64,000 nt of DNA from Ketobacter sp. (GCF_003671495.1 NZ_RCHN01000015.1:1-64000); one strand, 5' to 3'. Positions 8,379-17,814 are shown, counted from the stretch's first letter. The notes: generated by a model from the sequence alone, not told the origin. Numbers and translations: made by a program.

Positions 8379-9221
8379 ATGTCCAACGATTTACGCAGGG
8401 GGGCCATCCTCCTGTTAACGGCCGAATTCATGCTTGCCGTGATGGCCGCCTTGATCAAGCTTATCTCCCCCGAGGTTTCCCATGGCATGCTGGTGTTCGC
8501 CCGCAATCTGTTTGGCCTGTTCTTCCTCCTGCCCATCATTACGCACCAGGGTTGGCACAACCTGAAAACCGATCAACTGGGCCTGCATGTGATCCGCTCC
8601 ATTGTAGGGGTGGCCGCCATGTACGGTTATTTCTATGTGATCACTCATCTGCCCCTGGCAGAAGCGGCCCTGGTGAAGCTGTCGTCACCCTTCTTCCTGC
8701 CCATCATCACGCTAATCTGGTTAGGGGAGCGCATCAATCACAAGACCCTGTGGGCCATTGCCATTGGCTTTGTTGGCGTGGTGTTCGTGCTACGCCCGGG
8801 CAGCGACACCTTTCAGCCGGTAGCGCTGATCGGGGTGGCCGCAGCCGCCCTGGCCAGTGTGGCCAAAGTCGCCATTCGCAAAATGACCGTCACCGAACCC
8901 GGCTATCGGGTAGTGTTCTATTTTGGTTTGCTGGCGACCCTGGTGTCCGGCGTGCCATTGATCTGGGATTGGCAAACCCCGGCGTTATCCACCCTGCCCT
9001 GGCTGGCCGCCATCGGTCTTACCGGAACCGTGGGCCAGCTGCTGATGACTCGGGCGTACCAAGTGGCCAACCCCGGGCAGGTGGGACCTTTCACCTATTC
9101 CACGGTAATCTACGCCGCGGTATTTGGCTGGATGTTCTGGGATGAAGTGCTGGTGATCACCACTCTGATTGGCAGTGCCCTTATTATCGGTGCCGGTATT
9201 CTGAATATGAAATCACGCTGA
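8379..9221 (+). CDS. EamA/DMT-family transporter
   Basis: A 280-residue integral membrane protein with about ten hydrophobic helices arranged as two EamA repeats (roughly residues 8-135 and 145-278). Typical features are the charged residue in the first helix pair, PLAEAALVKLSSPFFLPIITLIWLGERI closing the first repeat, and TYSTVIYAAVFGWMFWDE closing the second. Members export metabolites such as amino acids or nucleotides; the substrate cannot be read from sequence. It starts 57 bp after amrA on the same strand and may be co-transcribed. Its end overlaps the convergent hotdog gene by 9 bp. Confidence 0.88.
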   Translation: MSNDLRRGAILLLTAEFMLAVMAALIKLISPEVSHGMLVFARNLFGLFFLLPIITHQGWHNLKTDQLGLHVIRSIVGVAAMYGYFYVITHLPLAEAALVKLSSPFFLPIITLIWLGERINHKTLWAIAIGFVGVVFVLRPGSDTFQPVALIGVAAAALASVAKVAIRKMTVTEPGYRVVFYFGLLATLVSGVPLIWDWQTPALSTLPWLAAIGLTGTVGQLLMTRAYQVANPGQVGPFTYSTVIYAAVFGWMFWDEVLVITTLIGSALIIGAGILNMKSR

Positions 9222-9752
9222 ACGCTGGCTTGCCAGGTTGCGCAGCTGCTCTGCGCGGGTGGCCCGCACTTTGGGGGCCCAGCTCCACACCGCCTCGCAT
9301 TGAGCAGGGGCCAGTCCTTTGTCGTCGGTAAGCTGAACCACGACCACCACCTCACCCCGTTCCTGAGTCTGGATCTGATCGATCTGCGCCTGCGCCAGGC
9401 TGGCGGTGGCTTTAAGGTTGCCACTGACCCGTTTCAGGAAATCCAGATGTAGGGTTTTTAAGACCACCACCCGGGAATCGGGCACATGCATACCCACCAC
9501 CAGGCCGCTGGCCGATTCCGCCAACAGCCCAACAGCCGCCGCATGGATGGTCCCCAGGTGGTTCTGCACCCGCTTGCGATTGCGCAAACTGAGAACCGCC
9601 CGGGAATGGGATAGAAACTCCACCTTGACCCCTGCCATACCGGCAAATCGCACCGCCCTGCCGTAAATCAGGGTGAGCGCCCGGGGTCGGACCTGCTCCG
9701 GGGAGCGGTTGATCCGACTGACCACTCGGCTGAGAAAACTGCGGTTTGCCAT
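9213..9752 (-). CDS. DUF4442-like hotdog-fold protein
   Basis: A 179-residue protein of the DUF4442/PaaI-like thioesterase superfamily. The characteristic helix and active-site region is NHLGTIHAAAVGLLAESASGL, preceded by the beta-strand segment SHSRAVLSLRNRKRVQ. The family members probably act on acyl thioesters, and the acyl-CoA dehydrogenases immediately to the right, though divergent, are consistent with a lipid role. The catalytic mechanism and substrate are not defined for this subgroup. It is soluble with no signal peptide. Confidence 0.8.
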   Translation of the reverse strand: MANRSFLSRVVSRINRSPEQVRPRALTLIYGRAVRFAGMAGVKVEFLSHSRAVLSLRNRKRVQNHLGTIHAAAVGLLAESASGLVVGMHVPDSRVVVLKTLHLDFLKRVSGNLKATASLAQAQIDQIQTQERGEVVVVVQLTDDKGLAPAQCEAVWSWAPKVRATRAEQLRNLASQRSA

Positions 9753-9903
9753 AACACGATCCGTTTAGGGGTAAGGCCAGGATTTTACATAAATTTCTTA
9801 CAAATAATGAGTCGTGTTGCAGGAACGGCCATCAGACCGGGCTTCATCGCCAGATTGACTAAATTGCCCCTCAACCGCCGTTACAATGCCAATGCTTTAC
9901 TAC

Positions 9904-9924
9904 TCTGATATGAGCATCATCAGA
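9904..9924. promoter_or_regulatory. Possible operator upstream of the acyl-CoA dehydrogenases
   Basis: A 21-bp element with perfect 6-bp outer arms (TCTGAT/ATCAGA) lies 52 bp before the first acyl-CoA dehydrogenase start. It could bind a dimeric repressor of fatty-acid degradation, but it matches no consensus I can state with confidence. Confidence 0.25.
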
Positions 9925-9976
9925 TCATTATCCATAACAATGACACACCCAGCAGGACATTAATGAGGAGAAGCCA

Positions 9977-11284
9977 ATGAGTCGCGATCCAATCGGATTA
10001 GCCATGGCCACCATGAGTCGCATCGCCAGTTCATCCCTGGTGGAAAGGATGGGTCTGCGCCCCACCATCGAAAAACTAACGTATCAGGGCACCAAATCCG
10101 GTTTTCAGGCCTTGGGGGCCGCTTCGCGCCAGTTCAAGAGCGTGACCCAGTTGCTGCGCCCAGAGCGTCTGGAAGCACCCTCCCAACCCAAGAGCCAGTT
10201 CGATCTCACCATCAGCGAAGAACAGCAGATGATGCGCGACAGCGTACGTGCTTTTGCCACAGAAGTGCTGCGGCCGGCCGCCTCCCAAAGTGACGTGGAT
10301 TGCAACCTCTCGCCGGAACTGCTGGCCCAGGCCAACGAGCTGGGTCTGGCGTATTTTGCGGTGCCTGAGAACCTGGGCGGAGCGGCCACGGAACGTTCCC
10401 CGGTCACCAGCATGCTGATCGCCGAGGATCTGGCCTACGGCGATATGGGCCTGGCCGTGGCGATTCTGTCCAGCATCGGTGTGGCCAATGCCCTCACCCA
10501 GTGGGGAACCGCAGCCCAGCAATCCCGATACCTACCCGCCTTCCTGGAAGAGAACACCCTGCAGGCCGCCATCGCCGTGAACGAGAAACGCCCCCTGTTC
10601 AATGCCAATGAGCTGGCCACCGTCGCCGTGGAACAAGCGGACGGCTACCAGTTGGATGGTGCCAAAACCATGGTGCCGCTGATCGACAAAGCGGAGTTGT
10701 TCCTGGTGGCAGCCAGCCTGAATGGCAAACCCCGACTGTTCCTGGTGGAAAGTGGCACGGAGGGCGTCAGCATCGCCCGCAAGCCCAATATGGGTGTCCG
10801 GGCTGCCGGCATGGGAGACCTGGCGCTGGCGCAGGTGCGCGTGGGCAAAGACGCCTTGCTGGGTGACGATGACTTCGACTACGAGGCGTTCATCAACATG
10901 GCCCGCCTGGGGTGGTGTTCCCTGGCCCTGGGCACCGCCCAGGCCGTGCTGGATTACGCCATTCCCTATTGCAACGAGCGGATAGCGTTCGGCGAGCCCA
11001 TCAGCCACCGCCAATCCGTGGCCTTTATGATTGCCAACATCGGCATTGAACTGAATGCCATGCGCCTGATGACCCAGCGTGCCGTGGCCCTGGCGGAACG
11101 GGGCAAGCCCTTCGCCCGGGAAGCCTACCTGGCGCGGGTGATCTGCGCCGACAAGGCCATGGAGATCGGCACCAACGGGGTCCAGCTGCTGGGCGGGCAC
11201 GGATTCACCAAAGAGCACCCGGTTGAACTCTGGTATCGCGACCTGCGCGCGATTGCCGTGATGAACGGCGGCCTCCACCTCTGA
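9977..11284 (+). CDS. Acyl-CoA dehydrogenase family protein lacking the catalytic Glu
   Basis: A 435-residue acyl-CoA dehydrogenase-fold protein with an N-terminal extension of about 75 residues before the usual start (DLTISEEQQMMRDSVRAFA). It keeps the FAD-contact regions of the C-terminal domain (ERIAFGEPISHRQSVAF and GVQLLGGHGFTKEHPVELWYRD). Where active enzymes have the base Glu in a YEGT-type motif, this protein reads AVMNGG with N430, then ends five residues later, so the C-terminal helix is also missing. The middle-domain TEPxxGSD motif is likewise absent (AIAVNEKRPLF). It is followed after 58 bp by a fully equipped paralogue, suggesting the two form a heteromer. A GAGGAG ribosome site supports the start. 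Confidence 0.85.
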   Translation: MSRDPIGLAMATMSRIASSSLVERMGLRPTIEKLTYQGTKSGFQALGAASRQFKSVTQLLRPERLEAPSQPKSQFDLTISEEQQMMRDSVRAFATEVLRPAASQSDVDCNLSPELLAQANELGLAYFAVPENLGGAATERSPVTSMLIAEDLAYGDMGLAVAILSSIGVANALTQWGTAAQQSRYLPAFLEENTLQAAIAVNEKRPLFNANELATVAVEQADGYQLDGAKTMVPLIDKAELFLVAASLNGKPRLFLVESGTEGVSIARKPNMGVRAAGMGDLALAQVRVGKDALLGDDDFDYEAFINMARLGWCSLALGTAQAVLDYAIPYCNERIAFGEPISHRQSVAFMIANIGIELNAMRLMTQRAVALAERGKPFAREAYLARVICADKAMEIGTNGVQLLGGHGFTKEHPVELWYRDLRAIAVMNGGLHL

Positions 11285-11342
11285 CCGAACTGAACCTTGC
11301 CACAGACGATATCTGCCACAACAGATAAAGGGTGAACTGATT

Positions 11343-12545
11343 ATGTATCTTGAATTACCGAAGAAACTGAAAGTCCTGGGTGACATGGCCACCAACCTGT
11401 CAGTGGAAATGCTGCGCCCGATTTCGCGTAAGTACGATCTGGCGGAACATGAGTATCCCAAGGAACTGGACCTGGTGGCGTCCATGCTGGACGGTATGAA
11501 CGACGGCGAAGGCGGTGCCGGCGTGGGTGCCGACCAGTCCAAGCAGAAAAAGGATGAGAACGCCGGTGTGCGCAATGGGGCCAATATGGCCGCCTGTGTG
11601 GGCATTCAGGGATTCTGCTGGGGCGATGTGGGGCTGTTGCTGACCCTACCCCGCCAGGGCCTGGGCAACGCTGCCATCGGGGCAGTGGCCAACGCGGAAC
11701 AATCGAAGCGTTTTCAGGGCAAGTGGGCCGCCATGGCCATCACTGAGCCGGGCACCGGGTCCGACTCCGCCAACATCAGTACCACCGCCAAACAGGACGG
11801 GGACTATTATGTGCTGAATGGGGAGAAGATCTACGTGACGGCCGGTTCCCGTGCCGACATCATCGTCGTGTGGGCCACTCTGGATAAAAGCATCGGCCGC
11901 GCAGCCATCAAATCCTTTGCAGTGGAACGGGGTACGCCCGGCATGGAGGTAACGCGCCTGGAACACAAGCTGGGCATCAAGGCATCCGACACGGCCGCCA
12001 TCTCGTTTACGGATTGCCGCGTTCATAAAAGCAATCTGTTGGGCAATCCCGAGATCGACACCAAAAAAGGTTTCGGCGGTGTCATGCAGACCTTCGACAA
12101 CACCCGGCCGCTGGTGGCTGCCATGGCGGTGGGTGTGGCCAAGGCTGCTCTGGATCGAACCAAGGAGCTGCTGCAGGAGCACACCCTGCTCGATTACTCT
12201 GCCCCCATTAATTCCGTTTCCTCCGCTGCAGCGGAAATCTATCGTATGGAAGCGGATTGGGAAGCGGCCCGCCTGTTGACCCTGCAAGCGGCCTGGATGG
12301 CGGATAACGGCAAGCCCAACTCCATGGAAGCCTCCATGGCCAAGGCCAAGGCCGGGCGAAGCTGCAACGCCATCACCCTGAAGTGCGTCGAGCTCTGTGC
12401 CGGTCTGGGGTATGGGGAAGATGAGTTGTTGGAAAAATGGTGCCGTGATTCCAAGATCCTGGACATCTTTGAAGGTACCCAACAAATTCAGCAACTGATC
12501 GTCGCCCGACGTCTGCTGAACCTTTCTTCCGCTGAACTGAAATAA
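11343..12545 (+). CDS. Acyl-CoA dehydrogenase, catalytically complete
   Basis: A 400-residue flavoenzyme that would introduce the alpha-beta double bond into an acyl-CoA. Key motifs are ITEPGTGSD in the beta-barrel domain (FAD and substrate contact), KLGIKASDTAAISFTDCRVH, and the catalytic base E377 in DIFEGTQQIQ, followed by the full C-terminal helix IVARRLL. The segment DGMNDGEGGAGVGADQSKQ near residue 50 is an unusual Gly/Lys-rich insertion. It is in the same operon as the Glu-less paralogue at 9977-11284. Chain length and branch specificity cannot be read. A strong terminator-like hairpin follows. Confidence 0.9.
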   Translation: MYLELPKKLKVLGDMATNLSVEMLRPISRKYDLAEHEYPKELDLVASMLDGMNDGEGGAGVGADQSKQKKDENAGVRNGANMAACVGIQGFCWGDVGLLLTLPRQGLGNAAIGAVANAEQSKRFQGKWAAMAITEPGTGSDSANISTTAKQDGDYYVLNGEKIYVTAGSRADIIVVWATLDKSIGRAAIKSFAVERGTPGMEVTRLEHKLGIKASDTAAISFTDCRVHKSNLLGNPEIDTKKGFGGVMQTFDNTRPLVAAMAVGVAKAALDRTKELLQEHTLLDYSAPINSVSSAAAEIYRMEADWEAARLLTLQAAWMADNGKPNSMEASMAKAKAGRSCNAITLKCVELCAGLGYGEDELLEKWCRDSKILDIFEGTQQIQQLIVARRLLNLSSAELK

Positions 12546-12558
12546 GCCAGGCTGTCAC

Positions 12559-12590
12559 AACACAGGTAGCGCTTAAATGCTACCTGTGTT
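12559..12590. terminator. Terminator-like hairpin, probably bidirectional
   Basis: A perfect 12-bp stem (12559-12570 with 12579-12590, AACACAGGTAGC and its complement) and an 8-nt loop, 14 bp after the acyl-CoA dehydrogenase stop and 17 bp before the end of the convergent gene. The terminal TT is short, so termination strength is uncertain. Confidence 0.7.
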
Positions 12591-12607
12591 CATTCAAGCG
12601 GACCGTT

Positions 12608-13285
12608 TCAGATCTTACGCATCTCTGGTAATGCCGTGTTTTCCCGGGCGAAGTAGATCACTCCGCCGTGAGGGAGTGCATCATGATGCACCCAGGCATC
12701 CAGCCCCACCAGATTTCCTATATTGGACAGGAAGGGTTCAATGTCTTGATAGTTTTTGATGTACTGGCCGTAATCCACCTGCAGCGCACATACACTTTCG
12801 CGGCAATCGGCATTCAACAGCGTCACCCCTTTCATTTGGGGGGCCAGAGTTTCCGAGAGCGTAAAGTATTGCAGCATCTCATCTTTCCATTCCGGGTTTT
12901 CATCCTCATCCCGCATCATGGCTTGAATCGTTTCAGCGCGCTCTTTGCGGGCCAGGGCGAAAAACTCCATGATTTTTTCCGGCTGGGCGTTGGCGATGTA
13001 ACTCATCAGCTCCGGTGACATTTCCGGAATATCCTCTACCGCGGCCCCATTGGCCTCATCCACCTGCGGCTCTCTGGCGATGCCGCCATCCTGTTTCGAT
13101 GCCGCAAAACTGTCACGCACCTGCTGCTTTTGCTCCTCGGTCAGGAACGTCATGTAAGGGTTGGATTCCAGCGCTGCCTGCGCCAGGGGCTGCTCGGCAT
13201 CCGGCGATGGCATCAGGCTGTACAGTGCACCGAACGTAACCGCCGCGGCCGCACCCACCAGGGCGATGGACAATGACTTTTTCAT
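12608..13285 (-). CDS. Exported hypothetical protein beside the tyrosinase-like gene
   Basis: A 225-residue protein that I do not recognise. Residues 1-22 form a signal peptide or N-terminal anchor (two lysines, then a hydrophobic stretch). The rest is acidic and helical, with ESNPYMTFLTEEQKQQV near the start and two cysteines in NADCRESVCALQVDYG that could form a disulphide. The start at 13285 has an AAGGAG site at good spacing. It lies 86 bp downstream of the tyrosinase-like gene on the same strand, so it may be its accessory or partner, by analogy with caddie-type partners, but no similarity to those is visible. Confidence 0.7.
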   Translation of the reverse strand: MKKSLSIALVGAAAAVTFGALYSLMPSPDAEQPLAQAALESNPYMTFLTEEQKQQVRDSFAASKQDGGIAREPQVDEANGAAVEDIPEMSPELMSYIANAQPEKIMEFFALARKERAETIQAMMRDEDENPEWKDEMLQYFTLSETLAPQMKGVTLLNADCRESVCALQVDYGQYIKNYQDIEPFLSNIGNLVGLDAWVHHDALPHGGVIYFARENTALPEMRKI

Positions 13286-13371
13286 CAGAATTCTCCTTTC
13301 TGCGTAGTTCCCTTCTGCGTACTTCCCTTGTTTGGTTCGGAGAGCACCTGGGCGCTCTCCGATATCAGGTT

Positions 13372-14580
13372 TTAGGGGCAATTTCGATAATCGACCCAGA
13401 CATCATTGATGGCGTTGTGCCAGAGGAAGAACAAGGGGTTGGCCGGCGAATCAAATGTACCGAAGTGGCCACCGGTATTGACATGGCCTGAACTGTGCCA
13501 GCTGTTGGAGGCACTGGCCACCGCCGCTGTAGAGGCAAAGGCGCAGACGTTGCCGGGCAGCACCGAGTTGGGTTTCAGAGCATTGGGCGTGGAATCGGTG
13601 ATGGGGTCTGAGCGCCAGCCATCACAGGTCCAGCTGTTGCAGCTGCCGTTGGGTGAGACTTCTGCGTTTTGGAACTGGGTCGGAATCCAGGTGCTGCCAT
13701 TCCAGGCAGGAATTTTACCTTCCGGCATCCAGGGATAGTCATACACCATGACGTGACGTTCCATCCGGCGGATGTAGCGTTCATGTCCACCGAAAAAGCC
13801 CCCCAGCTCACAGGTACCATCAGAGCCGGGCTGCCGGCTGCAGGTGCCACTGGCGTCATTGGGCAAGGCATTTTTGGAGGCCGCGGTGGAGGTGTTGTGA
13901 TTGATTTCGTAGTGCAGCAGGATGTTGTTTTCATCGATTTTTTCCCGCATGTGATTGCTGACGATGGTGCGGGCGCAGCTCGGAATCTGGTTCACCATGT
14001 AGTGTCCGTTGGTCTTGGCCAGGGCGGCAGCCGGTGCCGGGCAACTGGCCGGCCCTTCCCGGTAATTGCTGGTGTAAACGTACGCTTCACCACGATGGGA
14101 AAAGCAGTTGGAGGACATGTAAGAGGTGGTGTTGCCTTCGCCGTTGAAGTTCTCGGTGAAGCATTCAAACGCATCCTTGCGTGACACCAACGTGTTGATC
14201 CAACTGGAACCGTTCGTGGTCCACTGGGTGCGGATACGGGCAAAATAGCCACCGGTTCCGGCAGTCCAGTAAACTCCGGGAATGACGATATTACCCGCAT
14301 TCCAGTTGTACAACTTGGTGCCGTCGGCTGTGGTCCAGGCGACGCTGGCGCTGATGCCGACATTGTTTTTGATCGTAACCCAGCTGCCGGTGGTGGGATG
14401 GCGTGCCTGAACACGCATTTTCGACGCTGAGGTCGGGGCCGATGTCACGTAGCCCCAGGGGTTGATGGTGGACGCGGTATTGCTGACGCGCAATCCGTCA
14501 TAGACTCCGACTGAACAGCCGGATAAAAGTGCGAGCACAATTGAAAGAACAGCTAATTTTATCCTGAATAGGTATTTCAT
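13372..14580 (-). CDS. Tyrosinase-like dicopper lipoprotein
   Basis: A 402-residue exported lipoprotein (hydrophobic signal, lipobox LLSGC with Cys at about 22). The C-terminal two thirds resemble the tyrosinase/haemocyanin fold. The CuB-like region reads WHSSGHVNTGGHFGTFDSP followed by NPLFFLWHNAINDVW, matching the usual pattern with the last motif changed from HH to WH. A CuA-like helix may be GGHERYIRRMERHV. About 220 residues of beta-rich, cysteine-containing sequence precede it. If copper binds, expected chemistry is phenol oxidation or related; the altered His makes activity uncertain. The downstream gene on the same strand is a possible partner. Confidence 0.75.
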   Translation of the reverse strand: MKYLFRIKLAVLSIVLALLSGCSVGVYDGLRVSNTASTINPWGYVTSAPTSASKMRVQARHPTTGSWVTIKNNVGISASVAWTTADGTKLYNWNAGNIVIPGVYWTAGTGGYFARIRTQWTTNGSSWINTLVSRKDAFECFTENFNGEGNTTSYMSSNCFSHRGEAYVYTSNYREGPASCPAPAAALAKTNGHYMVNQIPSCARTIVSNHMREKIDENNILLHYEINHNTSTAASKNALPNDASGTCSRQPGSDGTCELGGFFGGHERYIRRMERHVMVYDYPWMPEGKIPAWNGSTWIPTQFQNAEVSPNGSCNSWTCDGWRSDPITDSTPNALKPNSVLPGNVCAFASTAAVASASNSWHSSGHVNTGGHFGTFDSPANPLFFLWHNAINDVWVDYRNCP

Positions 14581-14751
14581 TTCGGTATCTCCATTACACG
14601 AAAGTGAAGCATGTGGCGAGCAATACTACTGAGCCTGAAACAGCCCCAAATGGCTCACCACAAATTGGAACCCGAAATGAAATTCTTCCCAATCAGATAT
14701 GACACCCCCATTGCGTGACATTTTCTACTAAATAAAACGCTAAAATAGCCA

Positions 14752-17700
14752 TCATGCGGGAACCGCCAAGGGAGAGTCAGCACTTGACGGCGCTGACACA
14801 GGCGTCTCTTCTGCCAACCAAAGATAGACCGAAGGCAGAATAAAGAGCGTGAACAACGTGCCCACTGCCATGCCCGCCACCAGAATTATACCAATGCTGT
14901 TGCGGGCTTCCGCTCCCGGCCCGGTCACCAACACCAGGGGAAAATGCCCCAGTACCGTGGCGGCGGTGGTCATCAGCACTGGCCTCAAACGCAGTGCGGC
15001 AGCGGCGGTAATCGCTTCCACCCTGGCCTGGCCCAGCCGTTGCTGTTCGTGGGCAAATTCGGTGATCAGAATGCCGTTCTTGGCGATCAGGCCCACCAGG
15101 GTGATAAAGCCTATCTGTGAATAGATATTGATGGTGGTAAAACTCAGAAAGGTGAACAGCATGGCGCCGGACAACGCCAGGGGCACCGACCCCACCATGA
15201 CAACCAGGGGCAATCGAAAACTGTTGAACTGTATTGCCAGGGCCAGATACACCACGATGATGGCGATCACCAACACCGACACCATGCTGTTGCCTTCTTT
15301 TTTCAATTGACGGGAAATACCGGCATAGTCGATGGTGTAGTTGGCCGGCAGAACGTCTGCGGCAGCTTGCTCCAAGGTTGCCAGGGCCTGGCCGTTGGTG
15401 GTACCGGGCAATACCCCGCCATAAATCCGGAATGAGCGTTGCTGATTGAACTTGCCCAGGGAGCGGGGACCGGTAATGGATTCCAGTTCGGCAATGGTGC
15501 GCAGGGGCACCAGCTCCCCAGCAGGCGTGCGCACCGGCACATCCAGAATGGCATCCGGATTGTCCCGGGCCTGATGTTCCACCATGGGGATCACCCGATA
15601 GGCTTTGCCATCCGCATTGAAACGATTGGCATCCATTTCCGCCAGCAAGGAGGCCAGCTGGTTACTCACATACTGGATGTCCATGCCCAGGTCAGCGATC
15701 CGGTCATGATCGAAGCGCAGTCGCCCCTGCGGCAGATTCACGTTCAAGTCCGTGTCCACAAACATGAACTGACCGCTCTGGTACGCGGCCTGGATCAGCT
15801 GGCCGGCGTACTGTTCCATGGTTTGGTAGTCGTCAGGAGACTGCACCACCAATTCCACATCAAACTGACCCGCAGTGGGTAAACTGGGGAACAGAATAGG
15901 AAACACCTTCACCCCGGTGATGCCGTTCAACCGCTGGAATACCGTTGGCAACAGGGATTGCACGGATTGCTCCCGCTGAGCAAAATCGACGAATTCAATT
16001 CCACCAAAGCCGCCATCCGGCGAAATGATCTGCCATACCATTTTCAAACCCGGTGTGGTCTTTTGCACCAGATCGATCACATCATGCATGTAGTGGTCGG
16101 TGTATTCCAAGGAGGCATTGGGGGGCGATTCGATGATGATATTGATGCTGTTCTGATCTTCGATGGGTGCCAGTTCCTTGGCAGAAAACAGATAGAATGG
16201 CACCGCCAGCAAGGTAATAAACAGCGCGGTAAACAGTATCTGGTTGCGCCAGGCGAAACTGGCACTCAAGAGTGTGATATAGCGATCACGAAGCCGATCA
16301 AACCAGCCGTTCACCCGTTGCGTCATCCTGCTTTCCCGGCCATTATCCGCACACACCCAGGCGCTCATAATGGGCGACAGCGTGATGGCGACCACGCCGG
16401 AAATGATGACCGCCGTGGCCAGGGTGAACGCAAACTCTTTGAACAAGCTGCCGGTAAAGCCCGAGACAAAGCCGATCGGAGTGTACACCGCTGCCAGCGT
16501 GAAGGTCATGGCGATGATCGGCGACAGCAGCTCACGGGAACTCACCAAAGCGGCTTCCATCCGGGAACGCCCCTCCCGCAGGTGGCGGGCCACGTTTTCC
16601 ACCACCACAATGGCGTCATCCACCACCAACCCCACCGACAACACCACCGCCAGAATGGTCAGCAGATTGAGAGCAAAGCCCATGCTGTAGATCACGGCAA
16701 TACTGCCCAGGATGGAAATGGGAATGGTGACCAGCGGCACCAGGGCCGTGCGGAACGATCCCATCAGCACCAACACCACAATGCCCACCAGAATGATGGT
16801 TTCAAACAGGGTGGTGAAAATTTCCCGCAGGGATTCCCGCATGTAGATCGTGCCGTCGTAGCCGGTATTGATCACCAGACCCCGGGGCAAGGCGGCATTG
16901 ATGGTGGCCAGCCGGGTGTAAACTTCATCGCCGATGGCAATTTCATTGGCACCCGGTAACGGCCAGATGGATATGTAGACCGTAGTTTTCTGATCGTAGC
17001 GGGCTTTGATGGTACCGCGGGTTTCACCCAGCTCCACTCGGGCAATATCCCCCAGGCGGATCATGGCGCCTTCCTGTTGACTCACCACCAACTGTTCAAA
17101 GTCGGCCACGGTTTGCAGGGTCGCATTGCTCAGCAAATGAATCTGGCGTTGATCGTTTTCGGTTTTCCCCATGGTGGCGATCACGTTATTGGCCCGGATG
17201 GCGCCCAGCACATCGTCTGCCCCCATGTTCAGAGCCGCGATTTTGAGGGGATCAATCCACACCCGCATGGCCGGGGAGCGCCCCCCTTCCAGCCCCACCC
17301 GTTGCACCCCATCGATGGCGGCAAACAGCGGATTCACCTCCCGCTCCAGATAATCCGTCAATTCCGAACGGGTCCACTGATCACCCTGCACATCCAGGTA
17401 GAACAAGGCCGCCGGGCGATCCGCCCGCACCACCGACACCGCCGGGTCCTCGGCTCCCTCCGGCAATTCGTAGCGTATTTGTGCCAGTCGGGCCGACAGC
17501 TCGGCCAGGGCACGGGTGCTGTCCTCATTCAACTCCAGCCAGGCGGTGACCTTGCTTTGCCCGGCGGTGGTGGTGGCATCCACATAATCCACACCGGGAA
17601 TGGTCATGGCTGCCCGCTCGATGGGCTCGGTGATAAAACCCTGCACCACTTCTGCAGATGACCCAGGATAGGATGTATTGATTTCCAGGGATGAACTCTC

Positions 17701-17814
17701 GATCTGGGGAAACTGGATGACCGGAATCTGCAATGCAGCAAAACCACCGGCCAGCAACAACACCAGCGAGATGACCACGGCCAGCACCGGGCGACGCACG
17801 AAAATATCCATCAC
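14752..17814 (-). CDS. RND efflux pump inner-membrane permease
   Basis: A 1020-residue proton-driven exporter of the hydrophobe/amphiphile efflux family. It has the expected two halves, each with one N-terminal helix, a large periplasmic loop and further helices. The conserved start MMDIFVRRPVLAVVISLVLLL, the helix 4 motif SVGLVVDDAIVVVEN (proton-relay Asp pair) and the second-half FNSFRLPLVVMVGSVPLAL and GLIAKNGILITEF segments are all present. The start overlaps the stop of the adaptor gene by 4 bp. The substrate cannot be read. No outer-membrane channel gene is nearby, so it probably uses a shared TolC-type partner encoded elsewhere. Confidence 0.93.
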   Translation of the reverse strand: MMDIFVRRPVLAVVISLVLLLAGGFAALQIPVIQFPQIESSSLEINTSYPGSSAEVVQGFITEPIERAAMTIPGVDYVDATTTAGQSKVTAWLELNEDSTRALAELSARLAQIRYELPEGAEDPAVSVVRADRPAALFYLDVQGDQWTRSELTDYLEREVNPLFAAIDGVQRVGLEGGRSPAMRVWIDPLKIAALNMGADDVLGAIRANNVIATMGKTENDQRQIHLLSNATLQTVADFEQLVVSQQEGAMIRLGDIARVELGETRGTIKARYDQKTTVYISIWPLPGANEIAIGDEVYTRLATINAALPRGLVINTGYDGTIYMRESLREIFTTLFETIILVGIVVLVLMGSFRTALVPLVTIPISILGSIAVIYSMGFALNLLTILAVVLSVGLVVDDAIVVVENVARHLREGRSRMEAALVSSRELLSPIIAMTFTLAAVYTPIGFVSGFTGSLFKEFAFTLATAVIISGVVAITLSPIMSAWVCADNGRESRMTQRVNGWFDRLRDRYITLLSASFAWRNQILFTALFITLLAVPFYLFSAKELAPIEDQNSINIIIESPPNASLEYTDHYMHDVIDLVQKTTPGLKMVWQIISPDGGFGGIEFVDFAQREQSVQSLLPTVFQRLNGITGVKVFPILFPSLPTAGQFDVELVVQSPDDYQTMEQYAGQLIQAAYQSGQFMFVDTDLNVNLPQGRLRFDHDRIADLGMDIQYVSNQLASLLAEMDANRFNADGKAYRVIPMVEHQARDNPDAILDVPVRTPAGELVPLRTIAELESITGPRSLGKFNQQRSFRIYGGVLPGTTNGQALATLEQAAADVLPANYTIDYAGISRQLKKEGNSMVSVLVIAIIVVYLALAIQFNSFRLPLVVMVGSVPLALSGAMLFTFLSFTTINIYSQIGFITLVGLIAKNGILITEFAHEQQRLGQARVEAITAAAALRLRPVLMTTAATVLGHFPLVLVTGPGAEARNSIGIILVAGMAVGTLFTLFILPSVYLWLAEETPVSAPSSADSPLAVPA

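Noticed and set aside
9850-9897. TTGACT and TACAAT as a sigma-70 promoter before the acyl-CoA dehydrogenases
   Set aside because: The spacing is about 21 bp, too long for a standard promoter.
11261-11342. Frameshift explaining the missing Glu and C-terminus of the first acyl-CoA dehydrogenase
   Set aside because: The other frames after 11261 do not encode an EGT motif or the C-terminal helix, so a simple frameshift is not supported.
10532-11605. Long open frame on the minus strand opposite the first acyl-CoA dehydrogenase
   Set aside because: It mirrors the codon structure of the real gene, has no recognisable domain and no ribosome site; typical GC-rich antisense shadow.
15958-16959. Plus-strand open frame inside the RND permease gene
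   Set aside because: His/Gln/Arg-rich artefact of GC-rich coding on the other strand; the permease motifs are unambiguous.
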